Under the pieces are notes generated by a model that ran no database searches, had not been told where the DNA came from, and was given only the letters and a program-made list of their open reading frames with translations. A program made the translations under genes and the position numbers. This document shows positions 9,183 to 18,291 of a DNA stretch of 64,000 bases, piece by piece; within the stretch, counting starts at the first letter, position 1, and every line of letters begins with the position of its first letter. Origin of the DNA: Legionella bononiensis (lineage in GTDB: Bacteria; Pseudomonadota; Gammaproteobacteria; Legionellales; Legionellaceae); contig NZ_JADOBG010000022.1 in the NCBI RefSeq assembly GCF_016786215.1, forward strand, positions 248,001 through 312,000. Direction: 5' to 3'.

Positions 9183-10421
9183 TTATATTGTTAAAGACGG
9201 CGTTTCTTCAACGTGGTTAACCTGCGACGTAGCCAAATCATTAACCTGACTCAAAGGCTTAAAGACACTAGCATGTTCAACGAAATAATCAAATGCTTTA
9301 ATATAAAGCTTATTTTCATCAGGTACGAAACACACCGCATAAGGTTGGCCTTTTCGTAAATCCGGTTTAATTTTTTGAACTGAATTGATAGTGACGCCTT
9401 CGGGTAAGATGTTCTTTAGACGAGTTAGATTAAAGTAGCTGGCATTATCCACAACAACAATGTCTATCGTGGAGTCTTTTTGCAATCCTAAATCAGGATT
9501 GGTGTATTTGGGTTGCAAATCGAGATAAGCGACTTTGGGAATGCTTGAGATAAACATATTGTCACTTCCACCTGTTACTGAGGAAGGGGAAACATGAAGC
9601 ATAATATATTGGTTACGGCTATCATGAATTATAACTGTATGACAATTGGTAATTCTAGTAGATAATAGTCGAATGGGGTACTGTTCAGAGTGTCCTGTTT
9701 TAACAGGATAACCAACTCGTTTTCTACCAGTTTTATAATATGGATGAAGCAGTTGGGTTACTAGTTCTGTTTTTGGATTATATTGAGCTGCCTTATCAGT
9801 ACCAAGAGAAATATAACCGGGTTGAATTTGATACTCTGTATCCTGCCTGCTAATTGCTTGCTCTAGAGGACGAGTACTAAAATGCTTATGAGATATCATC
9901 GCATCCACATCAAGACGATCACAAATAGTTTTTTGCGCTTTAAATAATTTCATTGGGTATTTAAAATAGTGATCAGTGTCCTTCCACCAGTTAAATTGTT
10001 CCAAATTACCTTCAAGACCAGTGATTAATGAGATTCTAAAATAATATTGCATAGCATCTATGAACAGTTCTCTAGTATTGAAGCGCAGATTCGCAGGAAA
10101 AAAAACCAAAAATTGATTCAATTGTTCTTGAGTCGTTATTTGATTGTACTCTTTTACTTTCAATTGAACCGCGTAATCAACCAAACTTTTGATGGCTTGA
10201 TATATAGGCGGATATTCAGTAATTTTTTGTATGGGGGAACTTGCATTCACTCGATTTAAAAATTTTTTTTTCTCAGCAATATCATAAAGTTTTAAAATAA
10301 ATTCACGTAATAAAGGCAACTCATCAGTGCATTGCTGAATGTGTTCTAATTCAGCCAACAAAATATTCTTTTGAGGAAGAGACGTTTGTTTTTCAATATA
10401 TTTTGTGACTAAATCATACAT
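9183..10421 (-). CDS. Uncharacterised 412-residue protein
   Basis: The start is well supported by AAAGGAAG seven bases before the ATG at 10421. No family is recognised. The N-terminal third is predicted helical (ILLAELEHIQQCTDELPLLR). The rest is mixed, with short beta-like stretches such as QYIMLHVSPSSV and STIDIVVVDNASYFNLTRLK. There is no signal peptide or membrane segment. The C-terminus is polar with acidic residues (VNHVEETPSLTI), which fits, but does not prove, a Dot/Icm signal. The roughly 200-base gap to the next coding region is unremarkable. Confidence 0.65.
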   Translation of the reverse strand: MYDLVTKYIEKQTSLPQKNILLAELEHIQQCTDELPLLREFILKLYDIAEKKKFLNRVNASSPIQKITEYPPIYQAIKSLVDYAVQLKVKEYNQITTQEQLNQFLVFFPANLRFNTRELFIDAMQYYFRISLITGLEGNLEQFNWWKDTDHYFKYPMKLFKAQKTICDRLDVDAMISHKHFSTRPLEQAISRQDTEYQIQPGYISLGTDKAAQYNPKTELVTQLLHPYYKTGRKRVGYPVKTGHSEQYPIRLLSTRITNCHTVIIHDSRNQYIMLHVSPSSVTGGSDNMFISSIPKVAYLDLQPKYTNPDLGLQKDSTIDIVVVDNASYFNLTRLKNILPEGVTINSVQKIKPDLRKGQPYAVCFVPDENKLYIKAFDYFVEHASVFKPLSQVNDLATSQVNHVEETPSLTI

Positions 10422-10630
10422 TTTTTTACTTCCTTTGAATAAGGGAAAAACAGAAGAGCATCTAGAAATGGTGCATTATCGAGCTTCACTATAAATCACT
10501 CAGGATGGGTATTTTATCGTTAAATTACCTTTTTGACTTATTACTAAACAAATCATGACTAATAAATAAATTGTTAAGCTCATATTTGTGCATTAATATT
10601 AACATTAGATAAATACTTAAATCTATTGAG

Positions 10631-12763
10631 ATGATGATGAATGATGTTCCTGAAAAAAATTCCCATAAAACCAGAGCTGTAAAAAAGAAGGTAAATCAAC
10701 TCGAGCAGGACGATCACCAAACCTCAAAATCACAAACACCTCAAAAAAAACACTCTGTAAAACCCGCTTATTTTAAAAACATCAGTGGCTATATTCTTGT
10801 CTTGATTGCTACTCTAGGAGTTATATTGACCTCGCCACTGGCTATTTTCAGTGGACTTTTTGGCTTGATCTATGGAGCATTCACTCATAATAATCTTTTA
10901 ACATCAGGTTTGAGAGGAGCAAAAATTGGCTCTCTGGGTACTGTATATGCGTTCAATCTAGGCCTGGATTTGACTCAGGCAACCGTAGAAACAGAAGATT
11001 CGACTACGCCGCAAATCCCTCTATTAATGAACGAAGCAGAGAAGTCCGAATCCGACAGCAATCAGAAACCCATTATTAAGGCATTAGATAATACAGGAAC
11101 AACTCGTACGTTCAAAACAGGAACAACAGATGTTCAAGATACATTTTTCGCAAAACAACAAGTCAAACCCCAATCAAATCTATTCAAAACTACAGTATCC
11201 CATCAGTTCAATAACCCTGAAGACGTTAAAGCGTTCACGGTCACTATAAACCAACTGATAAAGAAGGATGAATCAAATGCTGTTCGCAAAAAAAGAGAGG
11301 ATGTACCCAAAGTAAAGGAGCCCTATATCGTAAAACTGATTGAAGTAATTAAAAATCCTAAAAGTTCAGATCATGAGTTTTGGGATAGACTGAATCAAAT
11401 GAGCGATACAGATATTCAAGTATTTGTGGGTAAATTAAGCCCCCTCAAAGGCAAAGGACCTCACAGTTTAAGTGAACTTGATTTTTTATGGCGGCAATTT
11501 AATGGTGTTGAATTTGAACCATCGAAAAGAGAAAATAAAAGAAACAAATTTGCGTTGGTGCTTGAGTCTCTCTCCGAAACTCAATTAACAGCGTCTTTTG
11601 ATTCTCCTGAATTTTTAGGTTTGTTAAACAAAGACGCATACATAGAGGCAGCAGCCAATACCTTAAATCGTAATCAATTGAACGTGTTCGCTTCGGATAA
11701 TAAAAAACACGACATGCTCAACTCCATGATAAAAAAACTCAGGCCGGATCCTTATTTATTAGGGAAACTTGTTTCAATTATTCCTCATGCCACAGGGAAA
11801 GTGAAAACAGCGTTAATAGATCAGATTACCCATTTAGCTCATCCAGCTTCATTTAAAATTGAACTGACCAAATTGGCCGAACATTATATTGCCATGAATA
11901 CACAACACACTATCCATCATACAGTGCCAGCCGCATCAGTTACCAGGGAGACTGCTCCTTCCAAATGGGCAACGGTCAAAGCTCCGGTTAAGCCGGTATA
12001 TGCTACTCCGACTGTAGTACTACAAAAAGAGTGGACCGATGAAGCGTTTGCAGCATTCATTCATGATTTAAATGCTACAACTTATCTTATTAATGAGAAT
12101 AAGCTCATTGAAGATTTGAATACTTTGCCCGCCCATCGAGTTAAAATGATTGCAGAGCGAGCCGCTTCACCAGACTGTAACAATCTGCTCACTCATTTTT
12201 GGCGGATCGAAGCAAAGCCGCTAAATCATAAGTCTGACATTGACAACAGAGAACAGCGTCTGAAGATCATCTTACAACACATCACTGAAGATCAATTAAT
12301 TCAGTCCATCAATGAAAACAAATTTTGGGAAATTTTTAGAAACGTTCAAGAACCATTTTGCAAAATGGCAGCCGGGATATTAACGCCCAAACAATTTGAA
12401 ACCATTAGTTCTAATTCACCGATCGAAAGACATTCTGATTTTGCAGTACTTATTTCTCAACTGACCAAGGACAGTCCAGCCGAAAAAGAGCGATTTCACC
12501 AAATTATTGAGGCGATATTGCCACACACTACTCCGTGGTTAGTTTTAGTGTTGGAACGGCAAATAAAAAGTTTAATTGCAGGAGAGAAACCGCTGTATGA
12601 GCGTTTTAACGCAGAATTAAAGCAAAACCTGACTGCATCATTAGAACGACTTGAAGTGAAATTAAAATATCAGAAGGATAACACTTTAAACAAAACAGCA
12701 ATTGCCCAGCTTCTGGTCGAACCTCATGAACACCAGAATACCTCTCCACGTTTAAGCTCTTAA
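10631..12763 (+). CDS. Uncharacterised 710-residue protein with one hydrophobic hairpin
   Basis: It begins MMMNDVPEKNSHKTRAVKKK, a basic hydrophilic leader of about 55 residues. A hydrophobic region follows at about 57-90 (YILVLIATLGVILTSPLAIF, SGLFGLIYGAF), long enough for one or two membrane passes. The remaining roughly 600 residues are hydrophilic and look helical, with a Pro/Thr/Val-rich linker around 435-470 that divides two similar-looking helical halves. No catalytic motif was seen. The divergent neighbour at 9183-10421 is also unrecognised. A membrane-anchored effector is possible; no family supports this. Confidence 0.65.
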   Translation: MMMNDVPEKNSHKTRAVKKKVNQLEQDDHQTSKSQTPQKKHSVKPAYFKNISGYILVLIATLGVILTSPLAIFSGLFGLIYGAFTHNNLLTSGLRGAKIGSLGTVYAFNLGLDLTQATVETEDSTTPQIPLLMNEAEKSESDSNQKPIIKALDNTGTTRTFKTGTTDVQDTFFAKQQVKPQSNLFKTTVSHQFNNPEDVKAFTVTINQLIKKDESNAVRKKREDVPKVKEPYIVKLIEVIKNPKSSDHEFWDRLNQMSDTDIQVFVGKLSPLKGKGPHSLSELDFLWRQFNGVEFEPSKRENKRNKFALVLESLSETQLTASFDSPEFLGLLNKDAYIEAAANTLNRNQLNVFASDNKKHDMLNSMIKKLRPDPYLLGKLVSIIPHATGKVKTALIDQITHLAHPASFKIELTKLAEHYIAMNTQHTIHHTVPAASVTRETAPSKWATVKAPVKPVYATPTVVLQKEWTDEAFAAFIHDLNATTYLINENKLIEDLNTLPAHRVKMIAERAASPDCNNLLTHFWRIEAKPLNHKSDIDNREQRLKIILQHITEDQLIQSINENKFWEIFRNVQEPFCKMAAGILTPKQFETISSNSPIERHSDFAVLISQLTKDSPAEKERFHQIIEAILPHTTPWLVLVLERQIKSLIAGEKPLYERFNAELKQNLTASLERLEVKLKYQKDNTLNKTAIAQLLVEPHEHQNTSPRLSS

Positions 12764-12848
12764 GGACAAGAAAAAATATTTTTCATTTACCAAATTACCC
12801 ATGTACTATGTATGTTAAATTAAAAAATGAAACCCACTCAGGACTGAT

Positions 12849-13616
12849 ATGGATTGGAATCCCGAAAATTATACTAAGGGAAACTATTTTCAAAATGAAA
12901 CAAGCGAAGACTTCAGAAAGAGCTTTGAAGTAAAGCCCTTTGGGAGAATTTTAGATGTCGGCTGTGGTGATGGACAATACAGTCGCTTCCTGGCCGATCA
13001 TTTAAAAAATGGGCACATGATTGGAATCGACAGTTCTGCGGAAATGATCAAGCATGCGAATCACCATTGGGCCTGCAAGACGCTCACTTTTGAACAACAC
13101 AATATCGAACACTATCAACCAGCAAAGCAATTTGATTTCATTCTTTCTTTTTGGTGTTTGCATTGGACAGACATCAGCCTATCCTTTCCCAATATGTATC
13201 ATGCTTTGACTGAAGGCGGTAGAATATATGCCTTGTTTTCCTCTTTCTCCAGCAACAGCATCTATAAAACCTGTTATGAATTAGCCAGCCAACATCGCTA
13301 TCAATTTCTAACGGAACGATACATTAACTCCAGCAATGAATATCAAAATTATTTTTATCATGTTCTAAATACATTAATAAAACTTCCGTTTAAACGATTG
13401 AAACTGAATTTAAAAACGACTTATGTTTATTTTCCTGATATCAGTTATTTTAAAAATTTACTGTTAACCCTTCCCTTCATAAAAACGTTTCCACCCAATG
13501 AAGTAGACGCTATTATTGAAGATCTCTTAGAAGTGTTCCAGAAACACTGTAATCGCCACTACGGGGGGAAATTATATTATGAAACCCGCCCCATTTATTT
13601 AGAAGCGATAAAATAA
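12849..13616 (+). CDS. Class I SAM-dependent methyltransferase
   Basis: 255 residues. The SAM-binding motif I is explicit at about 34-43, ILDVGCGDGQ, followed by motif II MIGIDSSAEMIKHANHH and motif III-like FDFILSFWCLHW. This resembles small-molecule methyltransferases of the trans-aconitate/ubiquinone type. The C-terminal half is family-specific and gives no substrate. AGGA lies five bases before the ATG. It is 15 bases upstream of the dioxygenase gene and probably co-transcribed with it. Its position just before two O-methyltransferases and a polyketide synthase suggests, by inference, a tailoring role. Confidence 0.85.
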   Translation: MDWNPENYTKGNYFQNETSEDFRKSFEVKPFGRILDVGCGDGQYSRFLADHLKNGHMIGIDSSAEMIKHANHHWACKTLTFEQHNIEHYQPAKQFDFILSFWCLHWTDISLSFPNMYHALTEGGRIYALFSSFSSNSIYKTCYELASQHRYQFLTERYINSSNEYQNYFYHVLNTLIKLPFKRLKLNLKTTYVYFPDISYFKNLLLTLPFIKTFPPNEVDAIIEDLLEVFQKHCNRHYGGKLYYETRPIYLEAIK

Positions 13617-13631
13617 CCATCCGGGGATAAA

Positions 13632-14666
13632 ATGGATTTTAAAATAATGATTGATCCTGAGTTAAACATACCCATGATAGTTAACTCAACTACTGCTAAA
13701 AATATCAATCCTGACGCGTTATCTGAGCTTATTCATCAGCATCGACCAGAATTTTTAAAACAACTTGCTGAATACGGAGCTCTTTTATTTAGAGGCTTTG
13801 CCTGCCAGGACGTTGACAGTTTTTCAAAAGCTATTGACGCATGCAACCTGGGTATTCGTTGCAGCACTAAAGATTATGAAATCGCACGAACCATATTAGC
13901 CAATGAAATATATACCTCCAGCGATCTCCCTGCTCATATTTTTTTGCCCCTTCATCATGAAAAACCGAGAACAAAAAACCCACCAAACCATATCTATTTT
14001 TGTTGCAATACTCCAGCTCCGGAAGGTGGGGCAACGCTTCTTGGAAATGCGGGAGCCATTTGGCTGGATATACCAGAAGCGATTCAAAAAAAAATAATGA
14101 ACTTTGGCATAGTGTACAAGCAATTTTTTCATGGCAAATCGATCAAACAATACCTGATACAATCGATTTTAAACGCCAGCAGTGCCCGAACCTGGATGAA
14201 CTATTTTGGCACAGAAGAGAAAAAGCAGATTGAAGAACGATTAAAAAATGAGGGTTTGCAATGGAAATGGGTTCATGGTGGTACTGATTTAATTGTCCTC
14301 AACTATTTACCTGGAGCGGTACCCCATCCTGTTACCAATCAAACGCTTTGGTTCAATTCAGCAGGTTATTTAAATTTTTATTCCAATTTACTCTATGGTG
14401 AATTAAACGCGTTACCGACATACCAATATCTGGTGAATCGGTATCTGATCGCTAAAGACATAGTACCTATAGTATGTCATTACGGTAATAATACCCCTTT
14501 TTCTCCCACTGAAATCAATCAAATCAATCAAGTAATTCAACAGCATACCTACCCAATTTATTGGCAGGCGGGAGACTTTATGATCGTTGATAACTTTACC
14601 TTTATGCATGGAAAAGAAGCTCACACAGGCGATAGACTATTGTATGCATGTATGACTAAAGCTTAA
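13632..14666 (+). CDS. TauD/TfdA-like Fe(II)/2-oxoglutarate dioxygenase
   Basis: 344 residues. The fold is recognised from EYGALLFRGFA near 50-60, the first iron-ligand motif in LPLHHEKPRTK (His108-x-Glu110, the H-x-E variant), APEGGATLLGNA, and the distal ligand region FTFMHGKEAHTGDRLLYACM with the last His and the 2-oxoglutarate-binding Arg. The H-x-E form and the C-rich strand after it recall SyrP-like hydroxylases, which work on carrier-bound intermediates in natural-product pathways. A hydroxylation, or other oxidation, of a polyketide intermediate would fit the neighbourhood but is inference. It ends 26 bases from the convergent methyltransferase gene. Confidence 0.8.
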   Translation: MDFKIMIDPELNIPMIVNSTTAKNINPDALSELIHQHRPEFLKQLAEYGALLFRGFACQDVDSFSKAIDACNLGIRCSTKDYEIARTILANEIYTSSDLPAHIFLPLHHEKPRTKNPPNHIYFCCNTPAPEGGATLLGNAGAIWLDIPEAIQKKIMNFGIVYKQFFHGKSIKQYLIQSILNASSARTWMNYFGTEEKKQIEERLKNEGLQWKWVHGGTDLIVLNYLPGAVPHPVTNQTLWFNSAGYLNFYSNLLYGELNALPTYQYLVNRYLIAKDIVPIVCHYGNNTPFSPTEINQINQVIQQHTYPIYWQAGDFMIVDNFTFMHGKEAHTGDRLLYACMTKA

Positions 14667-14691
14667 TCGATTACCACGCAAGAAATCCCCT

Positions 14692-15792
14692 CTATTTCTG
14701 AGCCAGTATCAAAGTACAATCATAAAGGGGCTGCTGTTTTTGGGTATTGGGTATTATGATCTTAAAACCTATATCCTCCAACATGGCATGGTATTCCTCT
14801 GGCGTTTTCATAATATGTACGGCAAAAGCATCAAAAAAAATGTACCGGTATTCTGCAACAAGGCAAGCCGGATCCGCTTCATCCTTGTAAAATTCGCAAA
14901 TAGCTACCAACCCTTTCTCAGGTAATGCCTTATAAGCCATTCGCAACAATTTTCTGCATAAAGTTTCATCCCAATCAAACAATATCCGCGAAAACAAAAT
15001 CAAATCAAATCCTAATGGAAAAGTGTCTTCTTCAATAAAATTTCCCTCTATTACACTCACTTGCCCTCTTAACCGATTCTCTTCAATAGTGTTCCTTGCT
15101 AACTCGGCTGAAAGAGGCAAATTGTATACTGAAGCGTGCAAATGAGGATAAGCTTTTACAAAAGCACAGGCCATAGTCCCATCTCCACCCCCGACATCAA
15201 GTAGTTTGGTCACCTTGCGGAAATCAATATGATCTAATATACAACGAAGAGGTTGATCTGCTGTATGAGTCATCCAACCCTCAACCTTTTTAACTTCCTC
15301 TTCGGTTTTAGGAGGCCAGAACACCTGTTTCCTGATAGGGCCAAAACGTAATACTTCAGTTAAATTTTCATCGGCGATTTCGCTCCAGGATGCAAAAAAC
15401 ATACTCATCCAGTCTTTTCTCTCTCCTTGCAAAAGAGGAATAAACTCATCCGGTAATCGGTATGCCACTTGAGCATCAGCTGTTGTTATTTTTACTAAAA
15501 ACTGCTCGTCACAAAGAAGATGAAGCCATTTAACCGCCCTTTTGGGCATTAGTCCCAATTGCTCAATAATGTCACGCTCTAAAACACAACTCTGTTGTTC
15601 AAACAATGAAAACATGTTGAGCCTAAACATTGCTTCTACCAGTTTAAGTCGTGCGCCCTTAGCGATGAGTGAGAAATAATTCAAATAAAAATCGGCATTA
15701 TATGTTTTGGGTTCCATTGAAGACTGGGTCTCCTCACGAGACATTCTGCTGTCGCTTTGGGATAACCACTTTTTTAGCCGTGAGATAATCAT
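14692..15792 (-). CDS. O-methyltransferase, plant/CrtF type (copy 2)
   Basis: 366 residues. An N-terminal winged-helix dimerisation part at about 35-120 (ARLKLVEAMFRLNMFSLFEQ, then RAVKWLHLLCDEQFLVK) is followed by the SAM site LLDVGGGDGTMACAF near 198-211 and late motifs FDLILFSRILFDWDE and MAYKALPEKGLVAICEFY. This is the architecture of acetylserotonin/hydroxyneurosporene-type O-methyltransferases. It is clearly paralogous to the next gene upstream, residue by residue through most of the length. The catalytic base is not obvious: where many of these enzymes have His-Asp there is FDWDE. Likely a tailoring enzyme for the adjacent polyketide pathway (inferred). Confidence 0.85.
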   Translation of the reverse strand: MIISRLKKWLSQSDSRMSREETQSSMEPKTYNADFYLNYFSLIAKGARLKLVEAMFRLNMFSLFEQQSCVLERDIIEQLGLMPKRAVKWLHLLCDEQFLVKITTADAQVAYRLPDEFIPLLQGERKDWMSMFFASWSEIADENLTEVLRFGPIRKQVFWPPKTEEEVKKVEGWMTHTADQPLRCILDHIDFRKVTKLLDVGGGDGTMACAFVKAYPHLHASVYNLPLSAELARNTIEENRLRGQVSVIEGNFIEEDTFPLGFDLILFSRILFDWDETLCRKLLRMAYKALPEKGLVAICEFYKDEADPACLVAEYRYIFFDAFAVHIMKTPEEYHAMLEDIGFKIIIPNTQKQQPLYDCTLILAQK

Positions 15793-15902
15793 ATAATTCT
15801 TAATCGTTCAGTTGGAATAAGGAATATAGAAAATACAAATATTCCACAAATAGTTAAATTAAAACCCCATAAAAGACACATCAATCAATTTAGATAACTC
15901 TG

Positions 15903-17012
15903 TTATTTTTGAGCCAATATCAATGAGGTATAAGAAAACCCAATTTTTGGTTGCGTGTTGGGTATGACTACAGTAAAACCGATCTCCTCTAATATAGCTC
16001 GATAACAGGCTGCTGTTTTCATCACATGGGGGGCAAAGTCATCATGAAACAGATAACGATATTCAGATGCGAGACAGCGATCACGATTCTCTTCCTTATA
16101 AAATTCACAAATACCTACAAGACCATTTTCAGGTAAACATTGATAGGCCATTCGTAACAATTTTCTATCGACTTTCTCATTCCAGTCAAATAAAACACGG
16201 GTAAATAAAATAAGATCAAACCCTAATGGAAAGGCATCATCCTTAATAAAATCGCCCTCATATACGCTGACTCTATCACTTAAACCTTGCGAATCGATAT
16301 TTTGTCTTGCCAGTTCTGCTGCTTTAGGTAGATTGTAGACTGTAACCTCAATATGAGGATGTACACGAGCAAACTCGCAGGCCATGGTTCCATCACCTCC
16401 GCCCACATCCAATACTCTGCTCACCTTACTAAAATCGATTTGCGTCAATATATTCTGTACAGGTTGATCTGCTGTTTTTGCCATCCAGTGTTCAAGCCAG
16501 TATGTTTCTTCATCTGTTTTGGGAGGCCAGGATACAGGGACTTTCACTTTACCAAAGCGAAGCACATCAGTTAAATTTTCTTCCGCCCCTACCCTCCAGG
16601 TACCAAAAAAGAAACGAATACCCCACCATAAATCACTATTCATAAAGAAGACAAATTCTTTCGGTAATTTATAGGCTGTCTGATAATCTTTGGTTGTAGT
16701 TTTAATTAAAAAATGTTCCGAACTCAGCAAATGCAACCATTTCTTTGCTCTAATCGGCATTAACTGCAATTGATCAATAATTTCCTGTTCAGAAACACAC
16801 TCCTGATGTTCAAACAAGGAAAATATATTGAGATTAAACATTGCCTCCACCAACTTTAGTCGGGCGCCACTGGCAATAAGCGTGAAATAATTATTATAAA
16901 AATCGGCATTAGGCCTTGGAGTTACAGGTGCTGTAGATGGAGAAACAGGTTGTTCAATAAAGTCCTGGTCTTCTCCTTTGGTAAACCATGCTGTGATCCA
17001 TGACTTTATCAT
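15903..17012 (-). CDS. O-methyltransferase, plant/CrtF type (copy 1)
   Basis: 369 residues, the upstream member of a tandem pair. It has the same N-terminal dimerisation domain (GARLKLVEAMFNLNIFSLFE), the same SAM site VLDVGGGDGTMACEFAR and the same late motifs FDLILFTRVLFDWNE and MAYQCLPENGLVGICEFY. The two copies differ mainly at the N-terminus, where this one has a Pro/Ser/Thr-rich linker, and in the substrate-facing middle, so the duplication is old and their substrates may differ. A gap of 110 bases with no gene separates them and they probably share a promoter. No ribosome-binding site is evident at the ATG at 17012. Confidence 0.85.
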   Translation of the reverse strand: MIKSWITAWFTKGEDQDFIEQPVSPSTAPVTPRPNADFYNNYFTLIASGARLKLVEAMFNLNIFSLFEHQECVSEQEIIDQLQLMPIRAKKWLHLLSSEHFLIKTTTKDYQTAYKLPKEFVFFMNSDLWWGIRFFFGTWRVGAEENLTDVLRFGKVKVPVSWPPKTDEETYWLEHWMAKTADQPVQNILTQIDFSKVSRVLDVGGGDGTMACEFARVHPHIEVTVYNLPKAAELARQNIDSQGLSDRVSVYEGDFIKDDAFPLGFDLILFTRVLFDWNEKVDRKLLRMAYQCLPENGLVGICEFYKEENRDRCLASEYRYLFHDDFAPHVMKTAACYRAILEEIGFTVVIPNTQPKIGFSYTSLILAQK

Positions 17013-17148
17013 AGGTTCATTAATAAATAGTGCGATAATTCAGGATATTAAAAAATATCCTGTTTCGCAATCCACGATTTTAAAATATTCATGGGCGTCC
17101 TTTAGTTCTGTATTCTAATTTGAACGCAAGTGCTAAATTCAGGCACAC

Positions 17149-17356
17149 AACTGCTCTCTTCCCCCTTTTTTAAGGGAGAAGGGTTGGGGATGAGGGGTTC
17201 TAAACAACTACACAATCCACTTTCACGCTAACCCTCCCTTCTCCCTTTTAAGGGAGAAGGGCTGGGGATGAGGAGTTCTAAACAACTACACAATCCACTT
17301 TCACGCTAACCCTCCCTTCTCCCTTTTAAGGGAGAAGGGTTGGGGATGAGGGTTTC
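17149..17356. repeat. Left array of a 78-bp palindrome-containing direct repeat
   Basis: Three head-to-tail copies, with the ggg of the shared core at 17174, 17252 and 17330, so the period is 78 bases. The core is a palindrome, cccttctcccttttaaggga followed by gaaggg, then ttggggatgagg. The linker is ttctaaacaactacacaatc followed by cactttcacgctaac. The last copy overlaps the 3' end of the DUF559 gene and encodes its final residues. Confidence 0.9.
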
Positions 17357-17693
17357 TTATCAACTGGCCCCCCTCAAGCAAACTTAAAATACGCTCCATT
17401 ACACCTTGAATATTGCTAAAGACTTCATTATTCCAGACACGCATCACTCGATAACCAACTGCTTCCAAATCCTTGGTGCGTTGGTGATCATATGCTTCAG
17501 CAGCCATATGTTGACCACCATCTACTTCAATTATTAATTTGCTCTCTCGACAAACAAAATCCGCAATATATTGACCAATAACCTGTTCGCGTACAAATTT
17601 ATAACCACCCAATCTTCTGTTTCGAAGATAGTACCACATACGGTTTTCTGCATTCGTTTGGTTTTTTCTTCGGTTCCTTGCGAGTTCTTGCAT
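17301..17693 (-). CDS. DUF559 (Vsr/PD-(D/E)XK-like) endonuclease
   Basis: About 130 residues. The family core is complete: NAENRMWYYLRNRRLGGYKF, then QYIADFVC with the first acidic ligand (about D46), then LIIEVDGGQH with E57, D59, Q62 and H63, then RVMRVWNNEV. DUF559 proteins share the very-short-patch-repair/PD-(D/E)XK nuclease fold; their biological role is mostly unknown. AGGA lies just upstream and suits the second of two adjacent ATGs. The gene is bracketed by arrays of the 78-bp palindromic repeat, and its last 17 or so residues (from NPHPQPFSLKREKG) are read from a repeat unit, so the tail is probably not part of the fold. Confidence 0.88.
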   Translation of the reverse strand: MQELARNRRKNQTNAENRMWYYLRNRRLGGYKFVREQVIGQYIADFVCRESKLIIEVDGGQHMAAEAYDHQRTKDLEAVGYRVMRVWNNEVFSNIQGVMERILSLLEGGQLIRNPHPQPFSLKREKGGLA

Positions 17694-17776
17694 CATGTTC
17701 CTGATATTTTATTTAGATTCCATTAAGAGGTTTGTTGTGCTGCATTAGTATATCAAATTTATTTATATTATTTAAA

Positions 17777-18041
17777 ACCCTCATCCCCGGCCCTTCTCCC
17801 TTAAAAGGGAGAAGGGAGAGTTGCGTTCAAATGATTTGAGTGATACCGGCACACAACCCTCCATTCTCCCTTTTAAGGGAGAAGGGCTGGGGATGAGGGT
17901 TTCTAAACAACTGCACAATCCATTTACACACTAACTCTCCCTTCTCCCTTTAAGGGAGAAGGGCTGGGGATGAGGGGTTCTAAACAACTGCACAATCCAT
18001 TTACACACTAAACCTCTCCTCTCACTTTTAAGAGAAAAGGA
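17777..18041. repeat. Right array of the 78-bp palindromic repeat, first copy inverted
   Basis: A copy in the opposite orientation (ccctcatccccggcccttct, then ccc) spans 17777-17819. It is followed by three copies in the same orientation as the left array, with cores at 17877, 17954 and a decayed one near 18032 (period 77-78). An 11-bp inverted pair, tttgaacgcaa at 17119-17129 and ttgcgttcaaa at 17821-17831, frames the segment that holds the nuclease gene. The rest of the gap up to 18291 holds no supported gene; it should contain the polyketide synthase promoter. Confidence 0.85.
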
Positions 18042-18291
18042 TCATTTTGTGCTTGAATTTATTTCTCAACACTTAAAAATATTCTTATAAATCAATAACA
18101 CGTTCATTTCCTCATCTATGCCTTGATGGTTTATAATTGATATGAGAATATCTATTTTTTCTTTAGAATTAATACAATCAACACGCACAGACGATGATAG
18201 GGATTGATCGTCCTTACGACTTATTATTTCTGTCAGTACCGCCTCTACGGCCATGCAATATAGAGTGTTCAGGCATTACAGGGAGCAAAAG

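Noticed and set aside
9071..9220. 49-codon plus-strand frame beginning MNNSDHLPIS
   Set aside because: Weak ribosome-binding site and its end overlaps the coding 3' end of the minus-strand gene at 9183; left out for lack of support.
17149..18041. Possible CRISPR array at the 78-bp repeats
   Set aside because: The whole 78-bp unit, including the segment between palindromes, is repeated, so there are no unique spacers.
18066..18254. 62-residue minus-strand frame before the PKS
   Set aside because: No recognisable ribosome-binding site or family; it occupies the region where the PKS promoter must lie.
18253..18291. PKS start at the ATG at 18253
   Set aside because: No ribosome-binding site there; the GTG at 18292 has GGGAG at suitable spacing, though the choice remains uncertain.
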